64,000 bases of DNA from Martelella alba (GTDB lineage Bacteria; Pseudomonadota; Gammaproteobacteria; Enterobacterales; Enterobacteriaceae), in contig NZ_SZPQ01000024.1 of the NCBI RefSeq assembly GCF_005217455.1, positions 1 to 64,000 of the forward strand. Reading direction: 5' to 3'. Under the pieces are notes generated by a model that saw nothing but the letters and a program-made list of their open reading frames with translations, was not told the DNA's origin and ran no database searches. Position 1 is the first letter of the stretch. Each line of letters begins with the position of its first letter. The position numbers were made by a program, and so were the translations under genes. Positions 8,714 to 17,302 of this stretch are shown here, in pieces.

Positions 8714-10123
8714 TTAGTCGGCATGCCGGCCAGCGGAATCCGCCGGCGTGATCAGGGGCGCGCTTCGGCGGTCTCCCGTCGTTAGCACCCGATACAGCAG
8801 GGATACGGCCGCCAGAAAGATAATCCCCACCCCAAGGGACATTCGGGTTTCCGAATTACAGGCCATGCCCGCTAATACGCAAAGCAAAAACAGCACCGTG
8901 AGATAGTTCGACCAGGGAAACAACACCGAGCGGAACGGATGGCCGGCTATCGCGCTTTGATGTTGTCGCCGGAACCGCAACTGGCTTAACAGCACCACGA
9001 ACCAGGGCACCATCCCCGGTAAGACGCTGGCGCTATACACATAAACGAACACCCGTTGAGGATTGGGAATAATATAGTTAAGCCCGGATCCGGCCAACAA
9101 CACCACTATGGAGAGGGTCACGCCGGCCACCGGGACGCCCTGACGGGATACGCGTCCCACCCAGGCCGGCAGTTGCCGGTTCTGCGCCAGGGTATATAAC
9201 ATGCGTCCGCAACTGTACATGCCGCTATTGCAGCCCGACAAGGCAGCGGTCAGGATCACGAAATTAATGACGCCGGCCGCCGCGGTGATACCGATTTTGG
9301 CAAAAGTCAGCACAAACGGACTGCCGCCGGTATCTATCTGGTTCCAGGGATAGAGCGTGACGATGACAAAAATAGCGCCGATGTAAAAGATCAGTATTCG
9401 CCAGAGAATATTGCCCACCGCCCGCCGTAGCGTCGTGCGGGGATCGCGCGCCTCGCCGGCGGTAATGCCGACCAGTTCCACCCCCTGATAGGATGCGACG
9501 ACAATACACAACGCCACCGCCCAGCCCTTCCAGCCCCCGGCGAAAAAACCATCATGGACGGTCAAGTTCGCCAAGCCAAGGGGATGACCCTGATTGCCGA
9601 TACCGAAGAAAATAATGCCCAGCCCCACGACGATCATAACCATGATGGTGCTGATCTTGATCATGGCGAACCAGAATTCAATCTCGCCATAAAGCCGCAC
9701 CGCCGCGAGATTCGCCCCGGCCACCAGGCCCACCGCCACCAGCGCCGGGATCCATTGGGGCAAATCCGGGAACCAGTACTGCATGTACAGACCGATGGCG
9801 GTAATTTCCGAGACACCCACCGCCATCCACATGAACCAATAGCTCCAGGCGGTCAGATAGCCGAAGAACGGACTGAGATAGCGATGGGCATAGACGGCGA
9901 ACGAACCGGTTATCGGCTCAAGATAGAGCATTTCGCCCATGGAGCGCATAATGAAAAACACAAACAAACCCGCCACGGCATACGCCAGCAAAACGGACGG
10001 ACCCGCCCATCGCAGGGTACTGGCCGCGCCCATGAACAGACCGACGCCGATCGTGCCCCCCAGGGCGATCAATTCAATGTGCCGTCCTTGTAAACCGCGC
10101 TGTAACTCCTGATTCGAATTCAC
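8714..10123 (-). CDS. thrP: Threonine/serine-type amino acid permease (ThrP/YifK family)
   Basis: 469 residues with about 12 hydrophobic segments of the amino acid-polyamine-cation (AAT) superfamily. The N-terminus [19 protein letters not shown], the segment MRSMGEML and the run [17 protein letters not shown] match E. coli YifK/ThrP, an inner-membrane proton-coupled L-threonine/L-serine transporter, almost throughout. CycA (D-Ala/D-Ser/Gly) is a related family; the match to ThrP is closer from memory. It lies 600 bases upstream of dgcN-dat on the same strand, so a link to D-amino acid uptake is possible but not shown. Confidence 0.85.
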   Translation of the reverse strand: MNSNQELQRGLQGRHIELIALGGTIGVGLFMGAASTLRWAGPSVLLAYAVAGLFVFFIMRSMGEMLYLEPITGSFAVYAHRYLSPFFGYLTAWSYWFMWMAVGVSEITAIGLYMQYWFPDLPQWIPALVAVGLVAGANLAAVRLYGEIEFWFAMIKISTIMVMIVVGLGIIFFGIGNQGHPLGLANLTVHDGFFAGGWKGWAVALCIVVASYQGVELVGITAGEARDPRTTLRRAVGNILWRILIFYIGAIFVIVTLYPWNQIDTGGSPFVLTFAKIGITAAAGVINFVILTAALSGCNSGMYSCGRMLYTLAQNRQLPAWVGRVSRQGVPVAGVTLSIVVLLAGSGLNYIIPNPQRVFVYVYSASVLPGMVPWFVVLLSQLRFRRQHQSAIAGHPFRSVLFPWSNYLTVLFLLCVLAGMACNSETRMSLGVGIIFLAAVSLLYRVLTTGDRRSAPLITPADSAGRHAD

Positions 10124-10337
10124 TTTTACCCCTCACGCCAACACTTTCCGTTGCGGCGGCAACGGCTCGAATTCCCGTCGAAGGGTAGAAGCTTACCGCA
10201 TTTTCCACATTGTGTTAGTTTTTTAAGGTAATTTTACGACCTGATCTGCGGGAAAATTTCCCATTACCGGTTTTTTGGGGCCACCACAACCGCCCCTCAA
10301 AGGCGGTTAAGACAAGCCGTCGTAAAACGTCCGATGT

Positions 10338-10520
10338 TCAACGGGAAGGTTTTCTCCCACCGCCATGGCTGTTGCGCCCGCCTTTCTCGCCGGCTTGCGC
10401 GGCGCGTTGCGGATCATTTTTGAAATTACCGCCGCTATTTTGACCGCCTTTTCGGCCGGCGGCGGACGCCCGCTCGCGATCCTCCGCAAAATTACCCGTT
10501 CCGCCACGATGCGTCGCCAT
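10338..10520 (-). CDS. KGG-repeat stress-induced protein (YciG/YmdF family)
   Basis: 60 residues. Of three stacked starts (GTG 10526, ATG 10523, ATG 10520), the ATG at 10520 has the best spacing from GGAGG. The protein has HRGGTGNFAEDRERA followed by two KGG motifs (AGRKGGQNSGGNF, AGEKGGRNSHGGG), the signature of the con-10/YciG family of small hydrophilic proteins. These are associated with stationary phase and general stress and, in Salmonella, with motility; their biochemical action is unclear. It lies alone, minus strand, upstream of thrP. Confidence 0.85.
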   Translation of the reverse strand: MATHRGGTGNFAEDRERASAAGRKGGQNSGGNFKNDPQRAAQAGEKGGRNSHGGGRKPSR

Positions 10521-10737
10521 CATCACCTCCGCTTATCTGGTATCTGGGATGTTTAACCTTACGTTCAACTCTAGACGTCAAGCCTTGACTGGCAAGGCTG
10601 ATTTACACCTTGATACAGAAAACCGACCAAAATCCGCCGCCGGCCGCCAACGGATTTTCCCGGCGTTGCCGGCCGGTGGCCCGGCACAGTCATCCGGCGG
10701 TCTGACTTTATCACTAAAATTTCGCGGTTCATCACGC

Positions 10738-10743
10738 TATAAT
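10738..10743 (+). promoter_or_regulatory. Candidate -10 element for the ABM monooxygenase gene
   Basis: A perfect TATAAT lies 54 bases before the ATG at 10797. No good TTGACA is present 16-18 bases upstream (TAAAAT is the nearest), so the -35 assignment is weak. Confidence 0.4.
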
Positions 10744-10796
10744 GACGCAAACCCCCGACGCCTTCGCCGGGTCGTTTTTTTCACAAGGAGATTGCC

Positions 10797-11093
10797 ATGT
10801 CCGCCGATATTCATGTGGTTGCCGTTATCGAGGGGAAACCGGGCAGCGCGGAAACTATCAAAGCCATCCTCGCGCCTTGCGTGGAAGCGAGCCGCAAAGA
10901 TGAAGGCTGCCTGAAATACGACGTTCATCAGGACCGTGAGCGTCCCGATCATTTCATCTTCGTCGAACATTGGGCCAGCGAGGCGCTGTTGGAACGGCAT
11001 GGCCGTAGCGCGCACCTCAAGGCCCTTGTGGATGCGCTTGCGCCGCTGTCCATACAGCCGCTGGAAGTCTCCATACTCGCCAAACTGTTCTAA
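10797..11093 (+). CDS. Antibiotic biosynthesis monooxygenase (ABM) domain protein
   Basis: 98 residues, ATG 10797 after AAGGAG. The ferredoxin-like ABM fold is indicated by HVVAVIEGKPGSAETIKAIL, the central EGCLKYDVHQD and FIFVEHWASEALLERH. Members of this family act as cofactor-independent dimeric monooxygenases on quinols or polyphenols, or as heme oxygenases. It is distinct from the YgiN orthologue at 30892, which carries an insertion typical of that branch. It stands alone between a stress protein and a hydrolase; the substrate is unknown. Confidence 0.8.
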   Translation: MSADIHVVAVIEGKPGSAETIKAILAPCVEASRKDEGCLKYDVHQDRERPDHFIFVEHWASEALLERHGRSAHLKALVDALAPLSIQPLEVSILAKLF

Positions 11094-11249
11094 GGCCCCG
11101 ATGCCGACACGGAAGCCGCCCGCAAACAGCGCTCCGGGTCCCGCGACGCAACCGCTGGCGGGCGGCGTGTTGCGCCGCAAACCGACGCCTGGCCAAGCTT
11201 GCCTGATTATCGGTTTCGGCCGCCTGGAGCCGTTTGACGGCCATGAACG

Positions 11250-12122
11250 CTAGAGATACTCACGCAGCCAATGTAATTGCCGTTGCGCAACCTGAGTGAA
11301 GTGTTCACCGACAAAGAGATCGTAATGCCGCGCTTTGGACTGGATGTGGCAACGTTTTTCCGATGCGATGGCCTGATAGAATGCCAGCCCGTATTCCAAC
11401 GCGATAACTTTGTCATTTTCCGCAAACACCATCAGGACAGGCTGCGTTATTTTGGCCGCAGCAGTGGCTGGACGGTATTTTATGGCTTCCCAGACTGTCA
11501 GATAAGGCACTTTACGCTCCAGCGCCGGAAACAGCTTTTGGTTTTTTCCAAAAAAGACGCGGGATTCTTCATCCGTCATGACTTTGATGATGGGCACGAA
11601 TAATTCCTTGCCGCTCAGTTTTTTCTTGGCGGCCATTCGTTCCATGGTATTCAAAAACCTTTTTTTTTCATCGGCCCCCATATCGCCTGTTACCAATTGC
11701 TCGCCATCCGCGAACGCCATCTGGCTGACAACGCATTTTACCTCCTGACGCCGAACCGCGGCTTCCACCACATGGCACCCCCCCAACGAGGTTCCCCATA
11801 AGGCAATCCGCCGCGCATCTATCATCGAACAAGTCAGACACCAATCCAAAACGGCGATAATATCCTCAATTTGTTTTGCGGGTATGATTCTGCCCGGTTC
11901 ACCTTCACTTTCTCCGAAGCCCCGGTAATCGAAAGTCACGGCGGTGTAGCCGGCCTCGGCAAATAACCGGGCGAACGCCGGCAACAAAAGATCCTGAATC
12001 CCAAAGAAACCATTGCACAATATGATGGTGGGCGATGGCGTCCCTGTCTCGCCGTTGCAATGGTAAACCCGGACCGCCAGCTTATCGTTTTGGCATACGA
12101 TAGCGTGTTGTTTTATGTCCAT
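11250..12122 (-). CDS. Alpha/beta hydrolase (dienelactone hydrolase/S9-like)
   Basis: 290 residues; ATG 12122 preceded by TAAGGAG. The fold is indicated by ILCNGFFGIQDLLLP (oxyanion region), FDYRGFGES and the nucleophile elbow GTSLGG with Ser112. A likely Asp lies in VFAENDKVIALEYG and the His in KARHYDLFVGEHF, completing a Ser-Asp-His triad. No signal peptide, so probably cytoplasmic. Substrate is unknown; related proteins are annotated as dienelactone hydrolase-like or acetyl-xylan-esterase-like, but no pathway neighbours are present. It is flanked by a 1.1-kb gap with repeats upstream. Confidence 0.8.
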   Translation of the reverse strand: MDIKQHAIVCQNDKLAVRVYHCNGETGTPSPTIILCNGFFGIQDLLLPAFARLFAEAGYTAVTFDYRGFGESEGEPGRIIPAKQIEDIIAVLDWCLTCSMIDARRIALWGTSLGGCHVVEAAVRRQEVKCVVSQMAFADGEQLVTGDMGADEKKRFLNTMERMAAKKKLSGKELFVPIIKVMTDEESRVFFGKNQKLFPALERKVPYLTVWEAIKYRPATAAAKITQPVLMVFAENDKVIALEYGLAFYQAIASEKRCHIQSKARHYDLFVGEHFTQVAQRQLHWLREYL

Positions 12123-12204
12123 CGTTTTTTCTCCTTAGATAATAAAAACCTTGCAGTACTGATGGTGATGCAAAGATGCGTGGACAATGAAAATAACCCC
12201 CATA

Positions 12205-12360
12205 ACGCATGTTGCTTCTTGGTTGGCGGCGCTTACCCGCCCAGTCACATAGTCGTCGGCTATGCTCTCGGGCTGGCTTATCCACCATCGCGACGCAAAG
12301 CGCACGAGCTAAGCTATACCCGTCATACTGCACGTAGCCTCATTGTTAGCGGCGTTCACT
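12205..12360. repeat. Dispersed palindromic repeat, one decayed copy plus a truncated copy
   Basis: 12205-12300 carries the middle of the element (GTTGCTTCTTGGTTGG, CCAGTCACATAGT, GGCTATGCTC). From about 12314 a second left end begins (TATACCCGTCATACTGCACG) and breaks off near 12360. Confidence 0.6.
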
Positions 12361-12840
12361 ATAGGGGAACGTCAATAGGATTGGGTATGTATGAATCGGT
12401 TATCGCATTGTCACGCCTCAACTTTCCCTGAGAAAAAACAAAGCCCGGCCTTTTCGGAAAAGGACCGAATATAAAGCAGGTGAATTATTTGATTTTTTAT
12501 AAATTTAGGTAGCAATTATCATGTATGGTTTCTTAGCGCTGGATCGGGCAGGTTGTCTTTCTGACACGCCCATCCCTTTACAGTTAATAACTTCACACCC
12601 AGTTCAGGCCTAAAAGATTAACATAAAATTACTTACAAGTTGCACTTATCGATTCCACTAATATCAATCCATTCTAATCCAGCAAGTTATTATCGCTCAA
12701 CCTGTCAGGTATAGTTTATTTATATTTAAAATGAAATAATTATCACATTAATTATTTTTAATACCAAAGTCTATCCAGCCATCAAGACCCGTTACGAAAG
12801 ATTCCGTCGGTACAAAGCTTTCCAATCATCATATTCCGTA
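12361..12840. other. AT-rich non-coding stretch
   Basis: About 480 bases with no supported gene. An imperfect stem around CGGCCTTTTCGGAAAAGGACCG (near 12449) has no following T-run. The rest is AT-rich without recognisable signals. Confidence 0.35.
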
Positions 12841-13037
12841 TATACTCGTCATACTTCAAATTGCCCCTTTATTGGTTGCACTCGCGCATCCCAGTCACAT
12901 GGTGAGGTATGCGCCTGGGGAGGCATGAGAGACATTCTGTTTCTCACCGGAGGCCCGCCGTTGGCGGTTCAAATTCGTTCCCGGCGAATTTGTCACTCAC
13001 TTGCCGCCGCGAGGCAACGCGAAGTATTTAGAGTATA
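12841..13037. repeat. Dispersed palindromic repeat, full-length copy with internal insert
   Basis: Begins TATACTCGTCATACTTCAA and ends GAAGTATTTAGAGTATA, imperfect inverted ends. The middle holds the CCCAGTCACAT core, then about 70 extra bases including a perfect 8-bp hairpin (CAAATTCG 12970-12977 / CGAATTTG 12985-12992). The 27 bases at 13001-13027 recur exactly at 15285-15311. Confidence 0.7.
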
Positions 13038-13265
13038 GATAATTTATGAATTATAATAGTATTAAAATTGCATATGTCAATTAATTAACATTATATTCGT
13101 TTGCCTTGCGCTACGGATGGCGCTCGACCGATTAATGCGCCAATAACGTTGTCACAGCGGCGGCCACGCGGCGCATCCCCGCGAAACAACGGTGGACAGC
13201 GGACTGAAGTCCTGAGGCGGGGCAGTATGTGCCGCATTACCCACGCGGCCCGCCCTGAAAAGACG

Positions 13266-14864
13266 CTAGGGCTTATGCTTTCGATAGTTTGGGGGGGCTC
13301 GATCGAGATATTGCGAGAAATATTGTTGAAATTGTGCTATGGGTAATGGCTTGGCATAGAGGAAGCCCTGTTGGTAAATAACTTTTTTCTCCAACAAGTA
13401 ATTTCGTTGCACTCTATTTTCCACACCCTCGGCGATGATTTCCATATTCAGTTTCTTGGCCAGGTCGATCACCACATCCACAATGATTTTAGTGCTGCTT
13501 TCATGCTCAATCATGGAAACAAACGATTTGTCCAGCTTCAAGTAATCAATGTTCATTTTGCTCAAATAAGACAGCCCGGAATATCCAGTGCCAAAATCAT
13601 CGATAGCGATACTGACACCCATCTGCTGCAAAGCCGACAGGATCAGTAAAGCGTCTTCGGTAACATCAATAAACTGCCGTTCAGTCAGCTCTAGCAGCAA
13701 CGCGATATGCTTATCCTTCACGCTGCTGAGGAATTCCCGGCAATCTTCCACGATTTGCCAGTTGGTAAGGTGGATGGCGGAAATATTGACGGCAATATGC
13801 AGGTGTGCCCGCCACCGAATCGGCGAACGAGCAATTGTCGTCGCCACCTGGCGCATCAAATGTCGGGTAAGGGGGATGACCAGGCCGGATTCCTCCGCCA
13901 ACGGAATGAAAATCTCCGGGGAGACCACGCCATCGGTGGGATGACGCCACCGTGCCAATACCTCAATGCCGATACAATAATTTTCGGATGCATCCATCAC
14001 GGGTTGGAAGAACGCCTCGAATTCGTTGCGTTTCAACCCTTGCGCCATGGACGAACGGATTGAGGTCAGTGCTTTTGACCAATTACGGATTAGCAGCGAG
14101 ATGGCAAGGGAGACAATGACCGAAAACAAGATGATGGTGCCGTAGGTGTCAAGGATATAGTCGAAAAAACGCCCTCGGTCGATATTGATCTGTAGCCGAT
14201 AGGGATAGTTGCGCGACGTGCCGGACACCGTGATGAAATCGTTTGTCAAGTGTGCCGTGCCAACCAGGGTTCCTTGCGACGTCAGATAGCGGTCATGAAT
14301 GATCATCATGATCCGGTTATCGCTGCCGGCGACATTCATCATATAATGCAGATATTCGGTATCGACAATGGCGCTGGCGCCGTCATCGCCGCGGTATTTG
14401 TTGAACAGGATCACCGCTACCCCGGGGAAGAGGCTGGTGCCGCGGCGCAAAGCAATAATCGGCGAATTATCCGAATCGCGCGACACGGGTGCGAGCGCCC
14501 GCCAAGAAAGAGGCAACGGCACCGGGCCGCAATAAACCTGGTTATTATGGAACAGCGTAACGGCCCGGACCAGTGAATGTTTCACGCTAAGGATCCGTAA
14601 TTGATCGACCACGGCGGCGCAAGGCTTGCCGATGAGCGGCAATGCCAGTTCCGCCGTTTCGCCGGCGTCGTTCAGCACGTTGTCGATAAATTTGATGGTA
14701 CTATTGATGTCGCGGTCCGCTTGTTTCTTTAAATTCAGTTGGGCGTAATAACCCACAATGCAAAGCGAGAAAATAAAAAAACACAAAGGGAGAATAACCC
14801 ATAGCAACATCAGATGCTTATCGCTCAGCTTCGCTAGAACGGGTACATCCAGTGGCGAACGCAT
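13266..14864 (-). CDS. CSS-motif EAL-domain cyclic-di-GMP phosphodiesterase
   Basis: 532 residues. A membrane helix (~18-41) and a second (~243-260) enclose a periplasmic CSS-type sensor with Cys82 (KPCAAV) and Cys112 (VYCGPV). An EAL domain follows from ~280. Catalytic residues are kept: EVLAR (301-305) for the EAL signature, NISAIHL, ELTERQF, DDFGTGYSGL, LDKSFVS and AEGVE, so hydrolysis of c-di-GMP to pGpG is expected. In E. coli PdeB/C/D/N-type proteins, reduced or oxidised periplasmic cysteines tune activity. The gene is isolated between repeat copies at 12841 and 15284, which suggests a mobile or shuffled segment. Which Pde paralogue it is cannot be decided here. Confidence 0.9.
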   Translation of the reverse strand: MRSPLDVPVLAKLSDKHLMLLWVILPLCFFIFSLCIVGYYAQLNLKKQADRDINSTIKFIDNVLNDAGETAELALPLIGKPCAAVVDQLRILSVKHSLVRAVTLFHNNQVYCGPVPLPLSWRALAPVSRDSDNSPIIALRRGTSLFPGVAVILFNKYRGDDGASAIVDTEYLHYMMNVAGSDNRIMMIIHDRYLTSQGTLVGTAHLTNDFITVSGTSRNYPYRLQINIDRGRFFDYILDTYGTIILFSVIVSLAISLLIRNWSKALTSIRSSMAQGLKRNEFEAFFQPVMDASENYCIGIEVLARWRHPTDGVVSPEIFIPLAEESGLVIPLTRHLMRQVATTIARSPIRWRAHLHIAVNISAIHLTNWQIVEDCREFLSSVKDKHIALLLELTERQFIDVTEDALLILSALQQMGVSIAIDDFGTGYSGLSYLSKMNIDYLKLDKSFVSMIEHESSTKIIVDVVIDLAKKLNMEIIAEGVENRVQRNYLLEKKVIYQQGFLYAKPLPIAQFQQYFSQYLDRAPPNYRKHKP

Positions 14865-15025
14865 TCATGTCCCCTTCTTATCGATCCATCATCGCGGCAA
14901 AGAGACATCCCGCATGCCGACATAGGCTAAGGCATTACATTGCATGAAGAATATACAGCTCATCGCCTTTTTTCAACTCGTACCTGGCAACAGGCGCACA
15001 TCCCAGGGATAAAAAACGCACTATA

Positions 15026-15060
15026 CCCGCCAGACCTCGGGTCGCCGGCGGGCGGTTTTT
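15026..15060 (+). terminator. Strong rho-independent terminator with no gene upstream
   Basis: CCCGCC (15026-15031) pairs with GGCGGG (15047-15052); the loop folds again (GACC 15033-15036 with GGTC 15040-15043). CGGTTTTTC follows. It points along the plus strand, but the gene upstream (EAL) is on the minus strand and starts at 14864, so it may end a small RNA or a lost gene. Confidence 0.6.
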
Positions 15061-15283
15061 CTTCGCGCCAGCGCAATCCCTTGGCGCACGCGGACATCGG
15101 CAGTTCTGTTGGCTCAGGGGCATGCAGCAATCAGGAGATGGCGGTTGTCTCCCTCACACCTTCAGCGGTGTTTGCCCCTGGTCAGAGCGTATTTTCCAGC
15201 CCTGAAAAGGGGGAAGACAGATTGCCCTTCACCGAATGCCCGTTATTGGCGACTCACACTGGTTAGCGGCGCAAGAGCGTTTG

Positions 15284-15321
15284 TTTGCCGCCGCGAGGCA
15301 ACGCGAAGTATAGAGAGTATA
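15284..15321. repeat. Dispersed palindromic repeat, right end only
   Basis: TTGCCGCCGCGAGGCAACGC and the following arm AAGTATAGAGAGTATA match the right end of the copy at 12841-13037. The left part is not recognisable. Confidence 0.6.
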
Positions 15322-15496
15322 GAATGAAAACCAATTAAATAGCTAATCATTTAATTAATACGTAATAATTTATTATTGACCGAACCTGTTATTTGTTTTA
15401 CTATCAACTAAAGCAAATGCCCATTTTCTATTTCTGCCCGATCATTCAATGCCGGTTTGCTCTAGCCTTAACATATCTTGCATAATGAGTAAAATG

Positions 15497-16234
15497 ATGC
15501 CTATTACGGTCAAAACAGTCAGAAATAACATGCACAGCTCATTTACAGACGAAATCAATGATATCATACATCACGAACTCCATTCTCCGGAACATATCCG
15601 ATTTGCTTATTCCGTCATTGATAAACAGTTTTTAGAGGCGCCTGTCATTTTTTCCAATTACCCGGAAAAATGGATTGAAAGATATTTACACACAACGCTT
15701 TATAAATATGATCCGGTCATTACCCTGGCACTGCAAAGGATACTTCCCTTCAGTTGGGGTGATAATACCGGACGAGGCCAACATACAACAGCAAAAAACA
15801 TTTTTATTGAAGCGCAAAAATATAACATCAATGCGGGCTTCGCGTTTCCGCTGCATGATCCGGAAAATAATTTGGCAACGCTAAGTCTGTATAGCGAGGG
15901 CGATTTCGAGCGTTTTTGTCATTTTATTGACGACAATAAAAACCATTTCCATGAGCTGCTTCTTTATATTCATGAAAACTTTATGGAAGAGCGTCGCAAC
16001 AATTACAATGAATTACGCCTCAAATATAAACGAAAACTAACCTCCCGTGAAATAGAAACCCTGCAATGGGCCAGTATCGGAAAAACCTACAGCGAGATTG
16101 CCATTATCATGGGAATAACGGAAAGCACGGTTAAGTTCCATATCGGTAATCTTATTGCCAAGCTTGAAGTCGCCAATGCAAAACATGCCATCAAAAAAGC
16201 CTCTGATTTACATTTACTAAATTATCATGATTAA
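15497..16234 (+). CDS. LuxR-family quorum-sensing regulator (EsaR/YenR type)
   Basis: About 245 residues. The start is uncertain: in-frame ATGs at 15485, 15494, 15497 and 15530 all lack a strong ribosome-binding site; 15497 matches the length of EsaR/YenR proteins best. The N-terminal half is an acyl-homoserine-lactone binding domain (SNYPEKWIERY, YKYDPVI, PFSWGDN, FPLHDPENNLATL). The C-terminal ~65 residues are a LuxR helix-turn-helix (LTSREIETLQWASIGKTYSEIA, STVKFHI). It converges on the luxI homologue, the arrangement typical of the EsaR subgroup, whose apo-forms bind DNA and are released by the signal. That mode of action is inferred here. Confidence 0.85.
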   Translation: MPITVKTVRNNMHSSFTDEINDIIHHELHSPEHIRFAYSVIDKQFLEAPVIFSNYPEKWIERYLHTTLYKYDPVITLALQRILPFSWGDNTGRGQHTTAKNIFIEAQKYNINAGFAFPLHDPENNLATLSLYSEGDFERFCHFIDDNKNHFHELLLYIHENFMEERRNNYNELRLKYKRKLTSREIETLQWASIGKTYSEIAIIMGITESTVKFHIGNLIAKLEVANAKHAIKKASDLHLLNYHD

Positions 16235-16448
16235 CATACATTAATATCAAAACAAGAAATTACTAAGAATGATAATAATGACATGAATAGTCTCATTTCT
16301 CAAAACCTTTTATAATATCGCGCATGCAACATATCCATGTCATTGTCTATGGCAGTCGCCCAACCAGGAACATGGGCTAATCCGCTTTGGGGTGGTTATG
16401 CTTAAAGGGAAAATTTATTCAGGATAGTCAATTTTCACTCGCAATGGG

Positions 16449-17078
16449 TCAAAGATAAATCGGCCACTTTTTCAAATATTGTTCTTCGCAATAATGATAT
16501 TTTTTAATATATTTAATGAGATTATCCTGACTATCGTCATCAATCCCCAATCTCAGCAAATAAACCGGCTCTTTTTTTTCTGACTGCCCCAAGCTCTCAA
16601 TAGTGGTATGCCAGCCGCTCCGCTTCAAAAGCGTGTACATGGATTTGCTGCATACCGTCAATATCCCCTTCTTACCGATCATCCGGGTATAGTTGATCAT
16701 CCCCAGGAACAGGAGATGACAAAATGGCAGTTTGGTATCCGTTAAGGACTTAACGCGTTCCTTGTCGACAAAAAAACGACTGGATTCAAGTAGCTCGACA
16801 TCTTCCGGCGCCTGGTAGTCGAAAAACACCTTGAACGGTCCGGTAATCATGTTGGGGTTATCCATACTGATAAAACGGACACTGCTGACGATATAGCCGT
16901 CGTAGCATCCCAGCAAGTAGTGCGTGTGTTCGTTGTCATACTGGTCGAATTCCCTATCGCCGACACAGGTTACCTGCCAATCCAGACGATCTTTGAAAGT
17001 CTTTTTTCTGAGCAAATATAATTCATCAAGCCTATCGTTAATGATATCCTGGTAATCCACACTAATCAAATTAAACAT
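16449..17078 (-). CDS. Acyl-homoserine-lactone synthase (LuxI/EsaI family)
   Basis: 209 residues from ATG 17078, which follows AGAGGG; an ATG six codons upstream overlaps that site. The invariant LuxI residues are present: Arg24, Phe28, Trp34, Asp45, Asp48, Arg68, Glu98 and Arg101 (in LLRKKTFKDRLDW, DREFDQYD, SSVRF and ESSRFFVD). The enzyme joins the acyl chain of an acyl carrier protein to S-adenosylmethionine to make the signal. Its 3' end faces the luxR homologue across 214 bases; most EsaI/EsaR-type pairs overlap or nearly so. The 205-base region upstream is shared with the CarA-like remnant and contains an EsaR-box-like sequence. Confidence 0.92.
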   Translation of the reverse strand: MFNLISVDYQDIINDRLDELYLLRKKTFKDRLDWQVTCVGDREFDQYDNEHTHYLLGCYDGYIVSSVRFISMDNPNMITGPFKVFFDYQAPEDVELLESSRFFVDKERVKSLTDTKLPFCHLLFLGMINYTRMIGKKGILTVCSKSMYTLLKRSGWHTTIESLGQSEKKEPVYLLRLGIDDDSQDNLIKYIKKYHYCEEQYLKKWPIYL

Positions 17079-17168
17079 ACCCCACCCTCTTATCATTATT
17101 AATGAAGTGCTTTAACTCAAACTAAATACATCTTAATTTCATGGTATCAGTAAAAAAAAACGCCCACA

Positions 17169-17188
17169 ACCTGTACTTAAGGTTAGGG
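17169..17188. promoter_or_regulatory. Candidate lux/EsaR box
   Basis: ACCTGTACTTAAGGTTAGGG matches 13 of 20 positions of the EsaR box (GCCTGTACTATAGTGCAGGT, recalled from memory), with the left half-site complete. It sits ~90 bases upstream of the luxI start and ~115 bases upstream of the divergent CarA-like start, a position suited to controlling either. Confidence 0.5.
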
Positions 17189-17302
17189 AGGAAACTGAAC
17201 TAAATACCAGGTTTATGTATATTTAATTCGGGTGTATTGTATTTCGCCAGGTTCTCGATACACCAATCGTTATGATTGCATATGATAGTTATGAGGGAAT
17301 GA

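Noticed and set aside
9554-10093. Plus-strand frame opposite the permease gene
   Set aside because: Antisense to a well-supported membrane protein gene; charged, low-complexity translation.
10573-10580. AGACGTCA, a 7 of 8 match to the MetJ box
   Set aside because: Single box with no tandem neighbour and no methionine gene nearby; MetJ needs at least two boxes.
12960-12992. GGTTCAAATTC resembling a tRNA T-loop
   Set aside because: The flanking bases do not form a T-stem or acceptor; the bases instead form an 8-bp hairpin inside a palindromic repeat.
13101-13346. Small plus-strand frame before the EAL gene
   Set aside because: It overlaps the EAL gene 3' end, lacks a ribosome-binding site and shows no protein likeness.
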